Notes under the pieces: generated by a model
The model's database searches: none
Told to the model about the DNA's origin: nothing
The model's input: the letters and a program-made list of their open reading frames with translations, nothing else
Shown here: positions 36,594-48,488 of the stretch, piece after piece
Position numbering within the stretch: position 1 is the first letter of the stretch
Layout of the letters: every line of letters starts with the position of its first letter
NCBI GenBank assembly: GCA_030847615.1
Contig: JAUMIR010000001.1
Location: forward strand, 179,323,001 to 179,387,000
Direction: 5' to 3'
DNA length: 64,000 nt
Source of the DNA: Gambelia wislizenii
Taxonomy: Eukaryota; Chordata; Lepidosauria; Squamata; Crotaphytidae
Translations under genes and position numbers: made by a program

Positions 36594-37616
36594 CATAGAA
36601 TCATAGAATCATAGAATTGCAGAGTTGGAAGAGACCACAAGGGCCATCAAGTCCAACCTCCTGCTATGCAGGAAATCATGATCAAAGCATCCCTGACAGA
36701 TGGCCAACCAGCCTCTGTTTAAAGACCTCCAAGGAAGGAGACCCCACCATGCTCCAATAGAGTGTGTTCCACTGCCGAACAGCTCTTACTGTCAGAAAGT
36801 TCCTCCTAATATTGAGGCAGAATCTCTGTTCCTGGAGCTTGCACCCATTGTTCTGTGTTCTAGTCTCTGAAGCAGCAAAAAACAAGCTTGCTCCATCCTC
36901 AATGTGACACCCATTCAAATACTTAAACAGGGCTATCATATCGCCCCTTAACTGTCTTTTTTCCAAGCTAAACATACATATCTCCCTAAGTCTTTCCTCA
37001 TAAGGCATGGTATCCAGACCTTTCACCATTTTAGTCACCCTCCTCTGGACACGCTCCAATTTGTCAATATCCTTTTTGAATTGTGATGCCCAGAACTGGA
37101 CACAGTATTCTAGGTGAGGCCTGACGAAGGCAGAATAGAGTGGCACTATTACTGCCCTTGATCTATACTTCTACTGATGCAGCCCAAAATCGCATTGGCC
37201 TTTTTAGCTGCCACATCACACTGTTGACTCATGTTCTACTTGTGGTTTACTAGGAGTCCTAGATCCCTTTCACACATAGTCTCGTTCAGCCAGGTCTCCC
37301 CCATCCTATATCTATGCATTTCATTTTTCCGCCCTAAGTGCAGTACCTTACATTTCTCCGTATTGAATTTCATTTTGTTAGCTTTGGCCCAGCTTTCTAG
37401 TCTATTGAGGTCATTTTGAATTTTGATCTTGTCCTCTAGGGTATTAGCAACTCCTCCTAATTTGGTGTCATCTGCAAATTTGATAAGTATGCCCCTAATT
37501 CTGTCATCCAAGTCATTGATATAGATGTTGAATACCACTGGGCCAGGACTGAACCGTGTGGCACCCCACTGGTCACATCTTTCCAAGATGAAGAGGAGCC
37601 ACTGCTGAGCAACCCC
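36594..37616 (-). pseudogene. CR1 LINE 3' part with RT C-terminus
   Basis: The 3' end is at 36594, with the CR1 hallmark repeats ATTCTATGATTCTATG on the minus strand. Minus-strand frames give an RT segment (VVFNIYINDLDD, KFADDTKLGG; the catalytic YADD is FADD here) at 37236-37586 and the C-terminal domain (SAFVRPHLEYCVQFWASQFK, LERVQRRVTKMVKGL) at 36682-37146. A frameshift or stop separates them. It is 5'-truncated and inserted into an older CR1 in the opposite orientation. Fairly intact, so relatively young. Confidence 0.92.
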
Positions 37617-38018
37617 TATGAAGTATGGTGGAGGAAAATGTTTATGTTTAGCATGGAGAACAGAAGATTAAGAAATGAGACAGTAGCCTCTATAATTATT
37701 TGAGGGGCCTGAAGGGCCATTCTGTAGAAGATGAAGCTTGTTTTCTGTTGTTTCAGAGAATGCATGGATGAATCCAACTCACGAGAAAGGAAATTTTGGC
37801 TAAATGTTAAGAAGAACTTCTTGATGGTAAGAGCTGTTCAGCCATGGAAAGGACTGTCTTGAGGCAGGTAGATTCTTTGGAGGTTTTCAAATAGAGCCTT
37901 GACAGCCACATGTCAGGGATAATTTAGTTGTTGGTTCCTACACTGGCAGAGAATTAAACTAAATGACCCTTGTGGTGACTTCCAACTTTATGATGCTACA
38001 GGAAACTGATGTAAAATT

Positions 38019-38155
38019 GTTGTTATGTGTATTCAAGGCGATCCTAAGTCAAATCTATCATGGAGTTTCTTGGCAAGATTTATTAAGGGGGGGGCTGCCT
38101 TTGCTTTCCTCTGATGCTGAGAGAGTGTGATTTACCCAAGGCCTTTCAACCCTTG
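38019..38155 (-). mobile_element. Sauria SINE 3' fragment
   Basis: Reverse 3' half (TGTTGTTATGTGTATTCAAGG, TCATGGAGTTTCTTGGCAAG, CTTTCCTCTGATGCTGAGAG); the tRNA head is missing. Confidence 0.8.
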
Positions 38156-41100
38156 AAAGCAGCAGGAGGGGGAGAATAAAAATATATGCAGGCAAGGAAA
38201 ATCATTGGGAACATAAGAGGTTGCTTTAGTCTATCTCAGATCCTGGAAAGGGATCACCACTACCAGAAACCCCCCCCCCAATAGCCATGGGAAATGGACA
38301 TCCAAAAATAACTTCTCCAGATATTGGTCCATCTAGTTCTGCCTGAAATTATCTCTCTAGGGTTTCAGACAGGAGTGATGCCAGAGATATGCCAGAGACT
38401 GGACCAGCATGCAAAGCATATACTGTCTAGTTTTGTGCCAAGATCTATCCTTCAGTTCCCTTAATGTTTTCTTCCCTTGAAAAAGAGGTTTCAATTTTGC
38501 TGTCCCATTGTCAGGAACATTCTCTGATTTTATTTGTTGTGTTGTTATTGTTAACAGCCATCAAGCCATCAGCAACAAGCAGCCTCTCCCAACAGTTTAA
38601 AAAAAAATTTCAATCTCCCCAGTCAAAATGGCTGTCCAGAAGCTGCTCTCCTTCTTCTCCCTGGCAGGAAACTGGCCTGGAAATTGGCAGGAAATTGGCT
38701 GTCCAGAAGCTGCTCTCCTTCTTCTCTCTGTCAGGAAACCTCTTCTTCCTCTTCTGCCTAGTTGGGGAATCATTTATACTGGTTTTATATTTTTAAATTT
38801 GACAGGTGTTTTTAACATGATAGCTAATTACTTCATTTGTAAACCTTTGAGTTCTCAGGTTTTTAGTTCTACTTTGTTTCAAGCTTGCTGTATGCCCTCT
38901 TGGACTGAATGTGGGGAGAAAGGCATGATATAAATTAAATAAATAAATAAATGATAAAATCATTTTAGTGACCTCCCTCTTGATCATGGGTGGGGGGAAG
39001 CAAAATGATAAAATCATCTAAACAGCATTAAATGCTCACAAATAAGATGAATTGCTCTAGCTTCCTGAAAAATAGAAATGAAGGCATCTCTGATGAAACA
39101 TGATTTAGGAGGGAGTTCCATGATTTTGGTACCACTACAGGGAAAGCCCTCTCTTCCCTTGTCACCTGTCTGACTTAAGAAGATGAGGTAGCTCTGTCTT
39201 CAGAAGATAATGGACAACAGCCTCTGATGAAGATAACAGTTGGAAGGCAGGTTCCTTGTCTTGTAGTTACTCCATCCCCACACCCAAAGGTCAGAACAAC
39301 TGTTTGAAGATCAAACTGAGCTCAGAAAGAAACTGGGAGTCAGCCAAGACCTTTTGACACTTGAGTCACATTCACAGCAGCCAGATGGCCTTTTGGGGGT
39401 GTTTGTCTTCAGTTCTTGTTCTTTCTCTCCCTCCCTCCCTCCTTAAAAAGGATTGATTCCTCTTTCATCCCTTACCTAAGCACATATTTTACCCACAATA
39501 AAGCCTAGCATTGTTTTTCATGAGCTTCCAGAAATATGTCTTGCAGGAGACTTCACTTCTGGGTACACTCTATCTAAAGCAGTTGTGAATGTGACTCAGT
39601 TCTTATGACTATATGATCCTCTCAGCGAGCTTTTTTGAAATCACAAAAAAAGGGGGGAAAAGAATCTATTATCCAAACACATCTGTTGCTCTAAATTTAT
39701 CCAGCTCTGAAAAGCTGCTTAAGACAAGATTCTGAGTATAGACAGAAAGAAAAATTTAAAAATGTGTGAACAATAAGAACATTTTAAAGGATTCTCTGTG
39801 ATTGGAAGTTGTTGGTGTGTTGTTGCTGTTTTTAACCACAGAATATATTTTATCACTGCATTCACATCAGCATTAGTTTTAGACCCACATTGAAAATGTA
39901 AGCCTTACTGTGTAGTCCAATCTATCATCCATTTTTATAGACAATGGGAGTATTGTATTTTTATTTTGTTCATTGTGTATAAGTTTTATTTTTGTGCACT
40001 CAGCTGAAATCTTCAGTTGTAAATGGCTTGTATGTTTGTAAATGAATAAATAACAAAGGAAGAAATGATAAAAATTATGTATTATTAACACTTTAATCAA
40101 ATCAGTCACTCCTTTTTCAGTTCTTTACCAACTCTTGTTACAGTTGTAGAGAGATCGAAATACAAACCTGACTAGGAATATTTAATGTTCTGATTCAAAC
40201 AGAATTCTCTGTGTGGTATTAAGTACAGTGGTGGCAGTTCTTAATTGATGCTACTGTGGTCAGGTGATCACCAAGGGATTGTCCTCAAAAAAATACTTTA
40301 AACAAAGTTGTCTACTTTGCTTTGTCATTCTAAGGTGCAAAAAGAGCATGGGTAATACTCTGTTGGGGTTTATTTTGTATTCCCTTTCTGTTACCTTGCA
40401 CTGTGTCTAGATTATTTAGTCATCAGATTAAAATTCTGGGTATTTTGGGGGATCTAGATAATTAATTTTGTTCCCTACAATGGTTCTTCATGGAAAGTTG
40501 ACAGTTGTTTATAGATTTATTGTTTTAATAGATTAATTTGTAGGCTGCCTTGTGGATCTTGTGGTCAAAAGTGAATGTTATGGGGAAGATAGAAAGGGAT
40601 TTCAGCAATAGTCATCAGGGAATTACATAACATAGTCATAATTCAGTTTCTTGTTCCTGTTCTTCATCACTCCGGGAAGGTGAGCATAATGTTATAGAAC
40701 CTTCAATAATTTGATGTCTATAGCTATATTATATTTTAAAAAACTAAGTCAGACTCACAATAGTTCAATCATCAGATCAAAGAGACAGAAATAGTTTCCT
40801 AAGAATTGTTATCAAACTGCTCCTTAATATTGACTGACAAAGACAAATGCATAAATACAAGACATTTTAAAAACCTGGCTGATGCAAATATTTTAACTGT
40901 ATTTACATATGGAAGTAGGTTTGTTTAATCTTTTGCCAAATGTTGAATCTTTAAAAACTCTCTGCTGAGCCTGTTTGCATAATGAAAACACCTTTTTCTC
41001 ATGAGAAAACAGATGAAGCTGAAACAAAACATCTACTTTCACCCCACCTCCTGCTGTGTGCATGTGTGTGTAACATTCAGGGTGCAATTCTACTCCTGAA

Positions 41101-42136
41101 CTGTGCTGGGTTATGAGGTCTAGGATGTGATAGAAAACATGCTACACAACTGCAACTGGAACTCTGCCACTGCATGCATGTACTCTGTTGGTACAGTTGT
41201 TCTGCCAGCAAAGCTGTGATAGTGGAATGGCTAGAACAGGACAGAGGTTTGGGGGTAGTACCATGGACTGCAATGGGGGGAACCCCCCCTCCAATGCTGC
41301 CCAGTTTTGATAGTTGCCCTACTTTTGTTGACATAACAGAACCTAAGGTATGCATAAACACAGCACTCAGTCACAGCACATCACCACCAATACATATAAA
41401 TCCCATACAGGGCAACCACAACTCAGCTGCTATAGCTCTCTAGCTTTGTGTTGTGAGCACATGGAACAGGAACAACCAGGTTAATGAGACTGCTGTATCA
41501 ACGAAGCTCAGGCCAGGGCATTTTTGAAAGTATCATGGCTCCGCCCTCCAAACTATCTCACTTCCATGCACTAACAGGATTCCTTTCCTTGTACTCATTG
41601 ACTAATTCCCTCACCCCCTCCTTTTCCCAGCAGTGACTGGTACCCATTACAGCTGCTGGAATTGAGGGCAGGGCAACTAATGAGAAAAGTGCAAAAGTAG
41701 GCAGGTAGGCATTTTTTAATCTCACACAGTCATTTGCTCCCTCAGCCCCACCCCCATTCTCCCTCAAACATACTTATGTACTTATGGCTGAGGAGCATTT
41801 GAGACTGGCATTCTTCTTCTTCTCTTTTTTTAAGTAAAAAGGAAGATCTTTTAATTTGTTTTAAACATACATTTCATGCCACTTTAGGGTGCTATTTTCT
41901 AGCCTTGAGGTGTTTTCCAGCTCTCAGATGAGCAGAACTTGATGGGGGAGGAAAATCACAAGGAAATAGGAGATTAAACCTCACCTTTCTCACAATCTCT
42001 TTCCCCGCACACCCAGTGCTTGGATGATGGCTAGAAAGCAGCTATGCAGTGAGGAAAGTGGGTTACAAACTCCTTCTTCCCCAACTTTTTCCCCATGATC
42101 AGTTGAGAGACATAGGAGGAATGCTCCCAGAATATA
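38156..42136. other. No gene seen
   Basis: About 4 kb, mostly anonymous. It holds the 68-bp duplication at 38630, a LINE-like AATAAATA tail near 38925-38950, a possible worn LINE segment at 39095-39300 (GGGAGTTCCATGATTTTGGT), and long AT-rich unique-looking sequence at 39500-41000. Confidence 0.5.
38630..38742 (+). repeat. Tandem duplication, 68-bp unit
   Basis: GGCTGTCCAGAAGCTGCTCT followed by CCTTCTTCTC occurs at 38630 and again at 38698, with a CAGGAAAC segment after each. Recent local duplication; noncoding. Confidence 0.85.
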
Positions 42137-42356
42137 CGGTTGTCCCTCCGTAGCCACGGATTTGGTATTCATGGATTTAAGTATTCATGGCTTGAAAATA
42201 TTCTTTAAAAAACAATAATCCAAAAAGCAAAGCTTGTTTTTGCCATCTTATATAAGGGACACCATTTTGCTAGGCCATTGCATATAATGGGACTTGATTA
42301 TTCACAGATTTTGGTATCCATGGAACCAAACCCCAGCGAATATGAGGGGACAATGG
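42137..42356 (+). mobile_element. Mariner-like MITE, 220 bp, TA TSD
   Basis: Same family and orientation as the 28729 element (CGGTTGTCCCTCCGTAGCC...GAGGGGACAATGG) with TA on both sides. It shares the ATTCATGGCTTGAAAATATTC and GCATATAATGGGACTTG segments. Confidence 0.87.
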
Positions 42357-42500
42357 TATAATATTTTTATATCACCTTTCCAGACAGTGCCTATTCTCTA
42401 GTGGTCAACACTAACAGAAAATAGCTAAGCAACAGAGACATTTTTAAAAAAATAAAATAAAGCAAGACAGCTGTTATTCCTTGCTTCCTTCCTGTCTCAG

Positions 42501-42864
42501 TGTCAAGTATCAGCATTCCCAGACTCGGTAAACAGCAGTTTCAGAATTCATCAGAAAACTTTATTATCACAGAAATCCAGAAAGTATACAATACCCCTTC
42601 ATTGTTGAGAATGAAACTCAACAAACACACTCAAAAGTAAAAGCACATTCTAGTCACCTAAATCTGGTGGGCTACAAAATCATTAGTTGTCCATCATCCA
42701 CTGTCATAAGCATTCCTTATGTCATCTTCTCCTAGAGATGGAAAGTTAAGCCATTAACTGCAGCTGCAACTTTATCTCTATTCCATAAACACTGTCAAGA
42801 CCATTATACATACAGCATAATACATAATGGCAGGAACAGGAGCCCAAGGGATCTGATCCTGACA
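42501..42864 (-). mobile_element. Solo LTR, 364 bp, TSD CTCAG
   Basis: Starts TGTCAAG and ends CCTGACA (5-bp inverted ends TGTCA/TGACA), flanked by CTCAG at 42496-42500 and 42865-42869. On the minus strand it carries a polyadenylation signal (complement of CTTTATTATC at 42560) and a TATA-like ATGTATAATGG. No internal retroelement genes adjoin it, so it is a recombined LTR. Family (Gypsy or ERV) undetermined. Confidence 0.8.
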
Positions 42865-43283
42865 CTCAGTCCATTGCCAATAAACTCTACTGCAACACAA
42901 ATTAGTAACAAGCATCATAAGAAAGTCTCCTCTGTTAAAGAATAATTCATGTTCTCCATAGCTAGGGGAACCAAATCCTAGAGCTGTCTTTCATCATGCC
43001 TTGTCCCCCCCCCACCTGGGGTTTGTGGATATAGTTGTGTAGCAGCAGGCACAGGAGGTGGACCAATGGACTGTAAAGACAGAAGAGTGCCATCCAAGGA
43101 ACTATCACATGGTCAGGAGGAAGAAAGGCTGGGACACAAGAGAGTGCAGGCTTTCATTGGAGGACTTTGGGGAGGGGGGAACATGTTCCCTCACCCTTAA
43201 TAATAAATTGCCATTGTCCTCTTCTACTTAGCTTACACTTTTCCACCTCAGTCTCTTCAAAATAGATTAAGTGAGATCAAGGT

Positions 43284-43800
43284 AAGGACTTATCACACCA
43301 GCCTGCTTTCTCACAGCAATTGTATTAGTGAAGCAAACGGGAACATACCGGTATTGAAGCTAAAACTATCGCACCTCATGTTCACTTGTGTGAGTGTGTT
43401 GCAATTGTGCTGCTTTGGCAATTTATGGCCTATTGCACTAGTTCTCCAACCTCATCACTTAGCACATGAGTGCCTTTTTTTCTTTTTGCCACAATTGCAT
43501 ACTTATGGGGAATCAATTAGAAAAAAATATTTTAGTGTTTCTCCATAAGTATGCAAGCACAGCAAAAAGGGGGAAAAAAGAAAGGCATGGAGAAAAAAAG
43601 CAATTTTTGCTGGCTTTGAATAGCAAGAAGGAGGAGGGGTAGAGGAGGAGAGGAAGTCACATGGCCCCCTTATGCCAGGTGACTTCCTTCATATTGCTAC
43701 TGCCACAAAAGTACCTTATCGCACAGAGGGGAACACTGCCATAGCAGCAATATAGGGAACTATTGATTTCCCCATCAATTATAAGATGTGCTACTGTCCT
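43284..43800. mobile_element. Possible DNA transposon remnant
   Basis: Weak inverted ends (AAGGACTTATCACACC and the complement of GATGTGCTACTGTCCT), inner TTATCGCAC-like motifs, and two internal foldbacks (CATACTTATGGGGAATC with CTCCATAAGTATGCA; GGAAGTCACATGG with CCAGGTGACTTCC). Possibly another nonautonomous family. Confidence 0.35.
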
Positions 43801-43904
43801 GAACTCACAGTGGCAAGTGCCTGAGGAGCAACATTGGAGGAATGCAGGAACAACAGGGTAAGGGGTGCAGTTCTAGCCTGTTGTTAGTTGTCCACAATTG
43901 AAGC

Positions 43905-44060
43905 AGGAGATGTCACAAGCCAGTCTAGAAGTCAGTCACCAATAGTCCATACAGTATGCAAGGGTAGTCAAAAGCCATTCCAGAGTTCGATTACCAATTG
44001 TCCATACCAGATGCAAGAGAAGTCAAAAGCCAGTCCAGAATTCAGTAGAGTCAGGTCCTT
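43905..44060 (+). repeat. Tandem repeat, units of about 60-67 bp
   Basis: Three imperfect units of the type AAAGCCAGTCCAGAATTCAG...ACCAATTGTCCATACCAGATG followed by CAAGAGAAGTC. Such arrays occur in some retroelement LTRs or leaders; the following 44060-44350 may belong to the same element. Confidence 0.6.
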
Positions 44061-44639
44061 GGTCCAAGTCCATGGTCAGTAAAGGGTTAAAGCAGCAGTC
44101 CAGAAGTCCATTAGAAGTAACGGCAAGCAAGAATCCAGGAGGAATGCAACAGCTCAAAATAAGCAGTTGTCAGCACTAGCTTGAAGGAGGATCTGCTGCC
44201 AGATTTATAGCCAGAGCTTCCAGCCCAGCTGGGTCTCTTTAGTGAGGAGACAGGTCAGCCTTTGATATTAAACACAGCTGGGCCTGGTGTTTGTCTCTTC
44301 AGTGTCATCTATCACCAGCTGGCAGACTGTTTCTTCTTCAGAGGGAGGTTTCTTTTCTTTCTCTGGTTCGGCTGGCCCCTCGGAGGGAGCAGAAGCAGTC
44401 TCTGCTTCTTCAGACTCAGCTATACTTTCCCCCTCTGCCTCATCTGGGTTCTATGCTTCTTCCTCCTCCTCCTCCTCCTCAGCAGGGGGTTCATGAAGCT
44501 ACAGAAGCAGATGAACAGCAAGACAGCAACAGGATAGAGAGGATGTTGTGCAATAAGCAAGGGCCACATCTGCTACTCTCTTGCTACAGTTCCGGAATAC
44601 ATGCCTCGTGTGCTAAGATCCTAAGTCTGTGAATGTGAA

Positions 44640-45284
44640 AAGTAGAATCTGGTCTATGTTTTCATGGGAGATGGTATATTACATTGTATTTTACACATCT
44701 TTTCTGCCCCCTCCCCGATGAATTCTTCAGAGACATGTTGGAGTTCAGCTTTGAACTTGATTGTGTACCCAGTGTAATTTTGATTCTTAACTAACCAGGA
44801 AGAAATCATGTTCTGATTTCTTTTACAACTTTTCCAATCCTGTCAAATTAGTTCTGTGGTGAGCAGTGGAGGACAAGCTGTGATTTGTACTTAAAACGCA
44901 CAATGTTGCCCTCCTGAATATGTATTTCCAGCTATTATGACAATGTCTGTATTGCTGAAGGAAGATTACTATCTTCTGTTTTATTTTACGTCTTCCTCCC
45001 CTTTTAAAATTGATGATGTTGAGGAAAGGTATTCAGTATGCTATTCAAATGTGAAATGTTGAGTCGTACCAAAAGTCATTCCAATATCACTTTCAGGAAG
45101 CATTCTGGAGGCACTGAAGCAGAAGCAAAATTATGCTATGTATATGTATGCCTATCCTGCAGTCCTAGATATACTTACTTTACTTAAATATATTTACTCT
45201 GTCCTTTGTGTTCCATCTGTCAGGGAGGGTAAATAAGTGTATTTAAATAAAGTAAGTATATAGGAGAACATGGCAAAGGGCCTT
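44640..45284. other. No gene seen
   Basis: Anonymous, with a near-palindromic TACTTACTTTACTTAAATA...TATTTAAATAAAGTAAGTATA at about 45170-45261. The preceding 44320-44480 is CT-rich simple sequence. Confidence 0.5.
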
Positions 45285-45630
45285 CTCTGCTATGGCACCC
45301 CAGTTATGGAATACCTCTCCTTGAAGGCCTGACTGGTGCCATTGTTGCCATCATTCCAGCACCAAGAGAAAATGTGGCTGTATATTAAAGCTTTGGGGCC
45401 CTCATTGGTTCTACCCAATCCCTCACCTACACTTTATTTTAAATTGTTTTACACTATTTTAGCCAGTTTTAATCTGTCTTTTTAATTTTTTAAGTTGTTT
45501 AATTTTTTCCAGCTTTTAAATGTTATTTTTTTCCAGTGTAAAAACAGTGTTCTATTTTATATCACCCCAAGATCTCTACATAGAGAGCGGGTTGTGTGAA
45601 AAATTAATGAAATAAATAAATAAATACTTG
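45285..45630 (+). mobile_element. L2-type LINE 3' end
   Basis: Begins with coding-like CAGTTATGGAATACCTCTCC, then a T-rich UTR, then CACCCCAAGATCTCTACATAGAGAGCGGG and an AATAAATAAATA tail, the typical L2 end of reptiles. Confidence 0.75.
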
Positions 45631-47484
45631 AGAGTTAGGATTATTGAAATCACTTGGATTGGCATCTAAGTAAAAGCACAGGAATAGAATGAGACTGCAT
45701 AATGCTTTTTTTAAAAGGCAAAACTATTGTATCGCTTGCTGCTTTCCACCTGTCTTTGACTTGTGTTTTTGTGAGATCTTCTGGAGGAGAAAATTAGCAA
45801 ACTAACTGCATAAATGCTCTCTCATGTGACCTTTCTGATGTGCCAGTTAGAGTTACCATAGTGTTTCTTCTGGGGAACACAATAGATTTAAAAGGGAAAT
45901 ATTTTGAGCAAGTAACTTGGGTGAGGACATCGTAACTGGTATCTCAGCTCTCTAGCTGTCAGACACCATTTTAGTGGAGGAGTCAAATTGAAAGCAATGG
46001 GTCCAAAGGACTGCTCTTTAAGGAGATTCAATTATTATCCTGATAACATTGCAAAGTGTGATGAGAAAAAGGCTGCATGCTTTGTGACACAGAGATATTC
46101 TCCAGTACAAACCTGAGCAAGATGAATTACATTGACTTCCAATCCAGCTCCCACCTACTGAGTGCTGGGAAATAAACGGTTGGAGCAAACTCAGAAGTCT
46201 TGCCAAATGACAGTTGAAATGCTGATTTGGATTATTTAATCCTTCCCTATAGCTGGACATCTGTTTCCACTTCAGTGTTATGTAATAATAGGGAACAAAA
46301 ACCATTATCAACATCGTACTTGACATTTTTTGTTTTCTTCTTGCCTTTTACAATGCTTATCTCCTTCCCCTCCCCATCAATTTGCCCATACACATGCTCT
46401 TGACAAAAAGTTTCTCTGAAATCTTAGATCTGAAAACATAGACAGTTTAAAAATACCCCCTCACACACACACAAAAGCAAACACACCCTTCTTTTCTTCA
46501 CTCTCCAACACTTGTTTGTCTTTCGTTAACGTTTTACTGGTTTAAATAAAGTTTTGAAATTGCCACAGATGTTAAATTACAAAGAAAGTACTGAAATATA
46601 TGCAGATAAAAAGCTTGTGAAACCAAATAAAACACTGTCTTCCATCCTCATTCTTTAGATTAGGGACAGGGTTCTCCCCTAATATATAGTCAAAACAAAT
46701 AAAAATTGAGGTTGGCATTCTCAGTATTGCATCCTTCCAACCTGGTAACATTTTGTAGTCCCCAGGGAAATGCAAAGTTTAATAACCTTAGAGCCCAGCG
46801 CTTTCCCTTTCTTTATGGCAATAACGTGCTAGCCAAGGGAGGGCTGGAGATATCCTGGGATTTCCCCAACACCAATCACATCATAGCCAACTGGTTGTAA
46901 ATTCCTGAAAGAAATTTTCTGTTTCAGTAAGGATGATGTGACTTCTTCATCAGCCAACTATCTCAGTGCTACTTATCCTCTGTATATTCTACCACCACCT
47001 GTATATTCTCTACAACCACTCTGTATATTCTACCACCAGCACCAAACCAAGAGGCCAGCAATTGGGATCCTGGCCAATGTCAGCAGATGGCTCCCATGTT
47101 AATGGGATGGCGAGTAAGTCCTGGGTTTTAGTCTGAACTAAATCAGCTTGCCTGCCAGAAAGACCCAAGCCTGCAGCATCCTCTTTTCCCCCACTCCACC
47201 GGGCTAGAAGGCTGTAGAGGGCCCTGAGGACTTCCAGCAGCAGGGCAGCAGCGAGAGGGGGCATGGCCAGGAGTGGCTGGCATTATAAGCCACTCCCACA
47301 CCCCTCAAGAACACCAGCTTGCCAGCCAGGAAGACCCAAGTCTGCAACTGGAGTCAGCTGAGACTGGGAATGGAGTGGGGGCGGAAATTTGAGTTGTGCC
47401 GGGGAAAAGGAGGCATGGTCAGAACGGGGTGAACATATGTTGCAAAAGAAGGCGGGATTGCTATTTGTTAGCTATCCCACCTTT
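45631..47484. other. No gene seen
   Basis: Anonymous. Three short TGTATATTCT-ACCACC repeats at about 46980-47040. 47040-47300 is GC-richer and shares AATGTCAGCAGATGGCTCCC...CTGGGTTTTAGTC with 51030-51090, so it is an unnamed repeat. Confidence 0.5.
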
Positions 47485-47850
47485 TCGGTAATTGCCCCCA
47501 AATTATGGAATGGCCTGCCAAACAAGATCTGTCAGATGACGAGCTTGAGTAGCTTTTAAAAAGCACTAAAGATGGATCTCTTTCCGCAGGCCTTTCTTGA
47601 TTAGATCCTATCCTGAAGAGATGCATCTCCTGGCCTCTTTTAGTCTTGCTGGCTGTTGATTTTTGTATTTGTTTATTCATGTGATTTTAATTTAGGTGGA
47701 TTTTAATTTGATACTAGTTTAATATATTTTTATGGGGGAGGGTGGGGTGGGTGGAGCTTAGGGATTTTAGTTAGTATTGTTGTATTTTAACTGTTGTAAG
47801 CCGTCCCGATTGTTTTTAACAGAGGGGCAGGGTAAAAATAATAATATGAA
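47485..47850 (+). mobile_element. L2-type LINE 3' end
   Basis: AAATTATGGAATGGCCTGCC, a T-rich UTR, GTTGTAAGCCGTCCCGATTG and GGGGCAGGGTAAAAATAATAATA. Same architecture as the 45285 copy. Confidence 0.75.
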
Positions 47851-48158
47851 CTATCCAAAATACTGGACCTTTATTCCCCAAACAGGTTCAACAGCTTAGA
47901 TAGCTCCTTTAAAGTTGAATCTAAAACCCGGAGCAGATTATTCAAGACCTGACGTGGGGGATAGAACAGTCTTAATATAAAAGTGTATACTGGCTAAGGA
48001 ATACTACAATCTAAGTTTAATAAGATATGTGCCTGGGTAAACGAGCAGCAAAAGAGAAAAACCTGTGGGCTTAATTATTCCCAGCTGATAAGAGAACTGT
48101 CCATCTGAAAGCTACAGTAAATAGGTAGAGTAACCAGATTCAAAGACAGTGACATTAT

Positions 48159-48488
48159 GGAGATTTTCAGATGCTTTAAAAAAAACAAACTCCAAGGAGC
48201 TCACAAGAATGATGTCACTGTGCTGCCAAAGGGTCCCAATATTGCACAACACCATCCTCCTCTCATGCTTCCTCCATTTTCCCTCTGTTCTGAGGCAATG
48301 AAAAAGGCACCACTAATTAAACTTCCACTAATGAAAAGCAGTGCCTTTTTCATAGCTCCAGCACAGAGGGAGAATGGAGCAAGCACACCAGGCAGACAGC
48401 ACATGCAATATTGGGACCCTTTGGCAGTTCAGTGACATCGGTCACATGAGCTCCTTGGTTGTTGTTTTTTAAGCATTTGATAATCTCC
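48159..48488. mobile_element. Foldback MITE, 330 bp
   Basis: Ends GGAGATTTTCAGATGC and GCATTTGATAATCTCC. Internal arms pair well: CAAGGAGCTCACAAGAATGA and GTGCTGCCAAAGGGTCCCAA on the left are matched by their complements near 48410-48460. Flanks TAT and ATT do not show a clear duplication. Confidence 0.85.

Larger units (their letters stand above)
35848..38003 (+). pseudogene. Old CR1-type LINE in three pieces
   Basis: Pieces at 35848-35937, 36528-36593 and 37617-38003. Translated fragments run in order: YSAFVRSHLKCCVQF, then DINKLE, then EVWWRKMFMFSMENRRLRNE and LNVKKNFLMVRAVQPW, collinear with the CR1 C-terminal domain. The end (GACTTCCAACTTTATGATGC) is a worn CR1 3' terminus. The gaps hold a DNA element (35938-36527) and a younger reverse CR1 (36594-37616). 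Confidence 0.82.

Noticed and set aside
36682..37586. Minus-strand frames with RT-like sequence as a possible host gene
   Set aside because: Motifs FADDTKLGG and VRPHLEYCVQFW, and the CR1 3' terminal repeats next to them, identify a CR1 LINE fragment.
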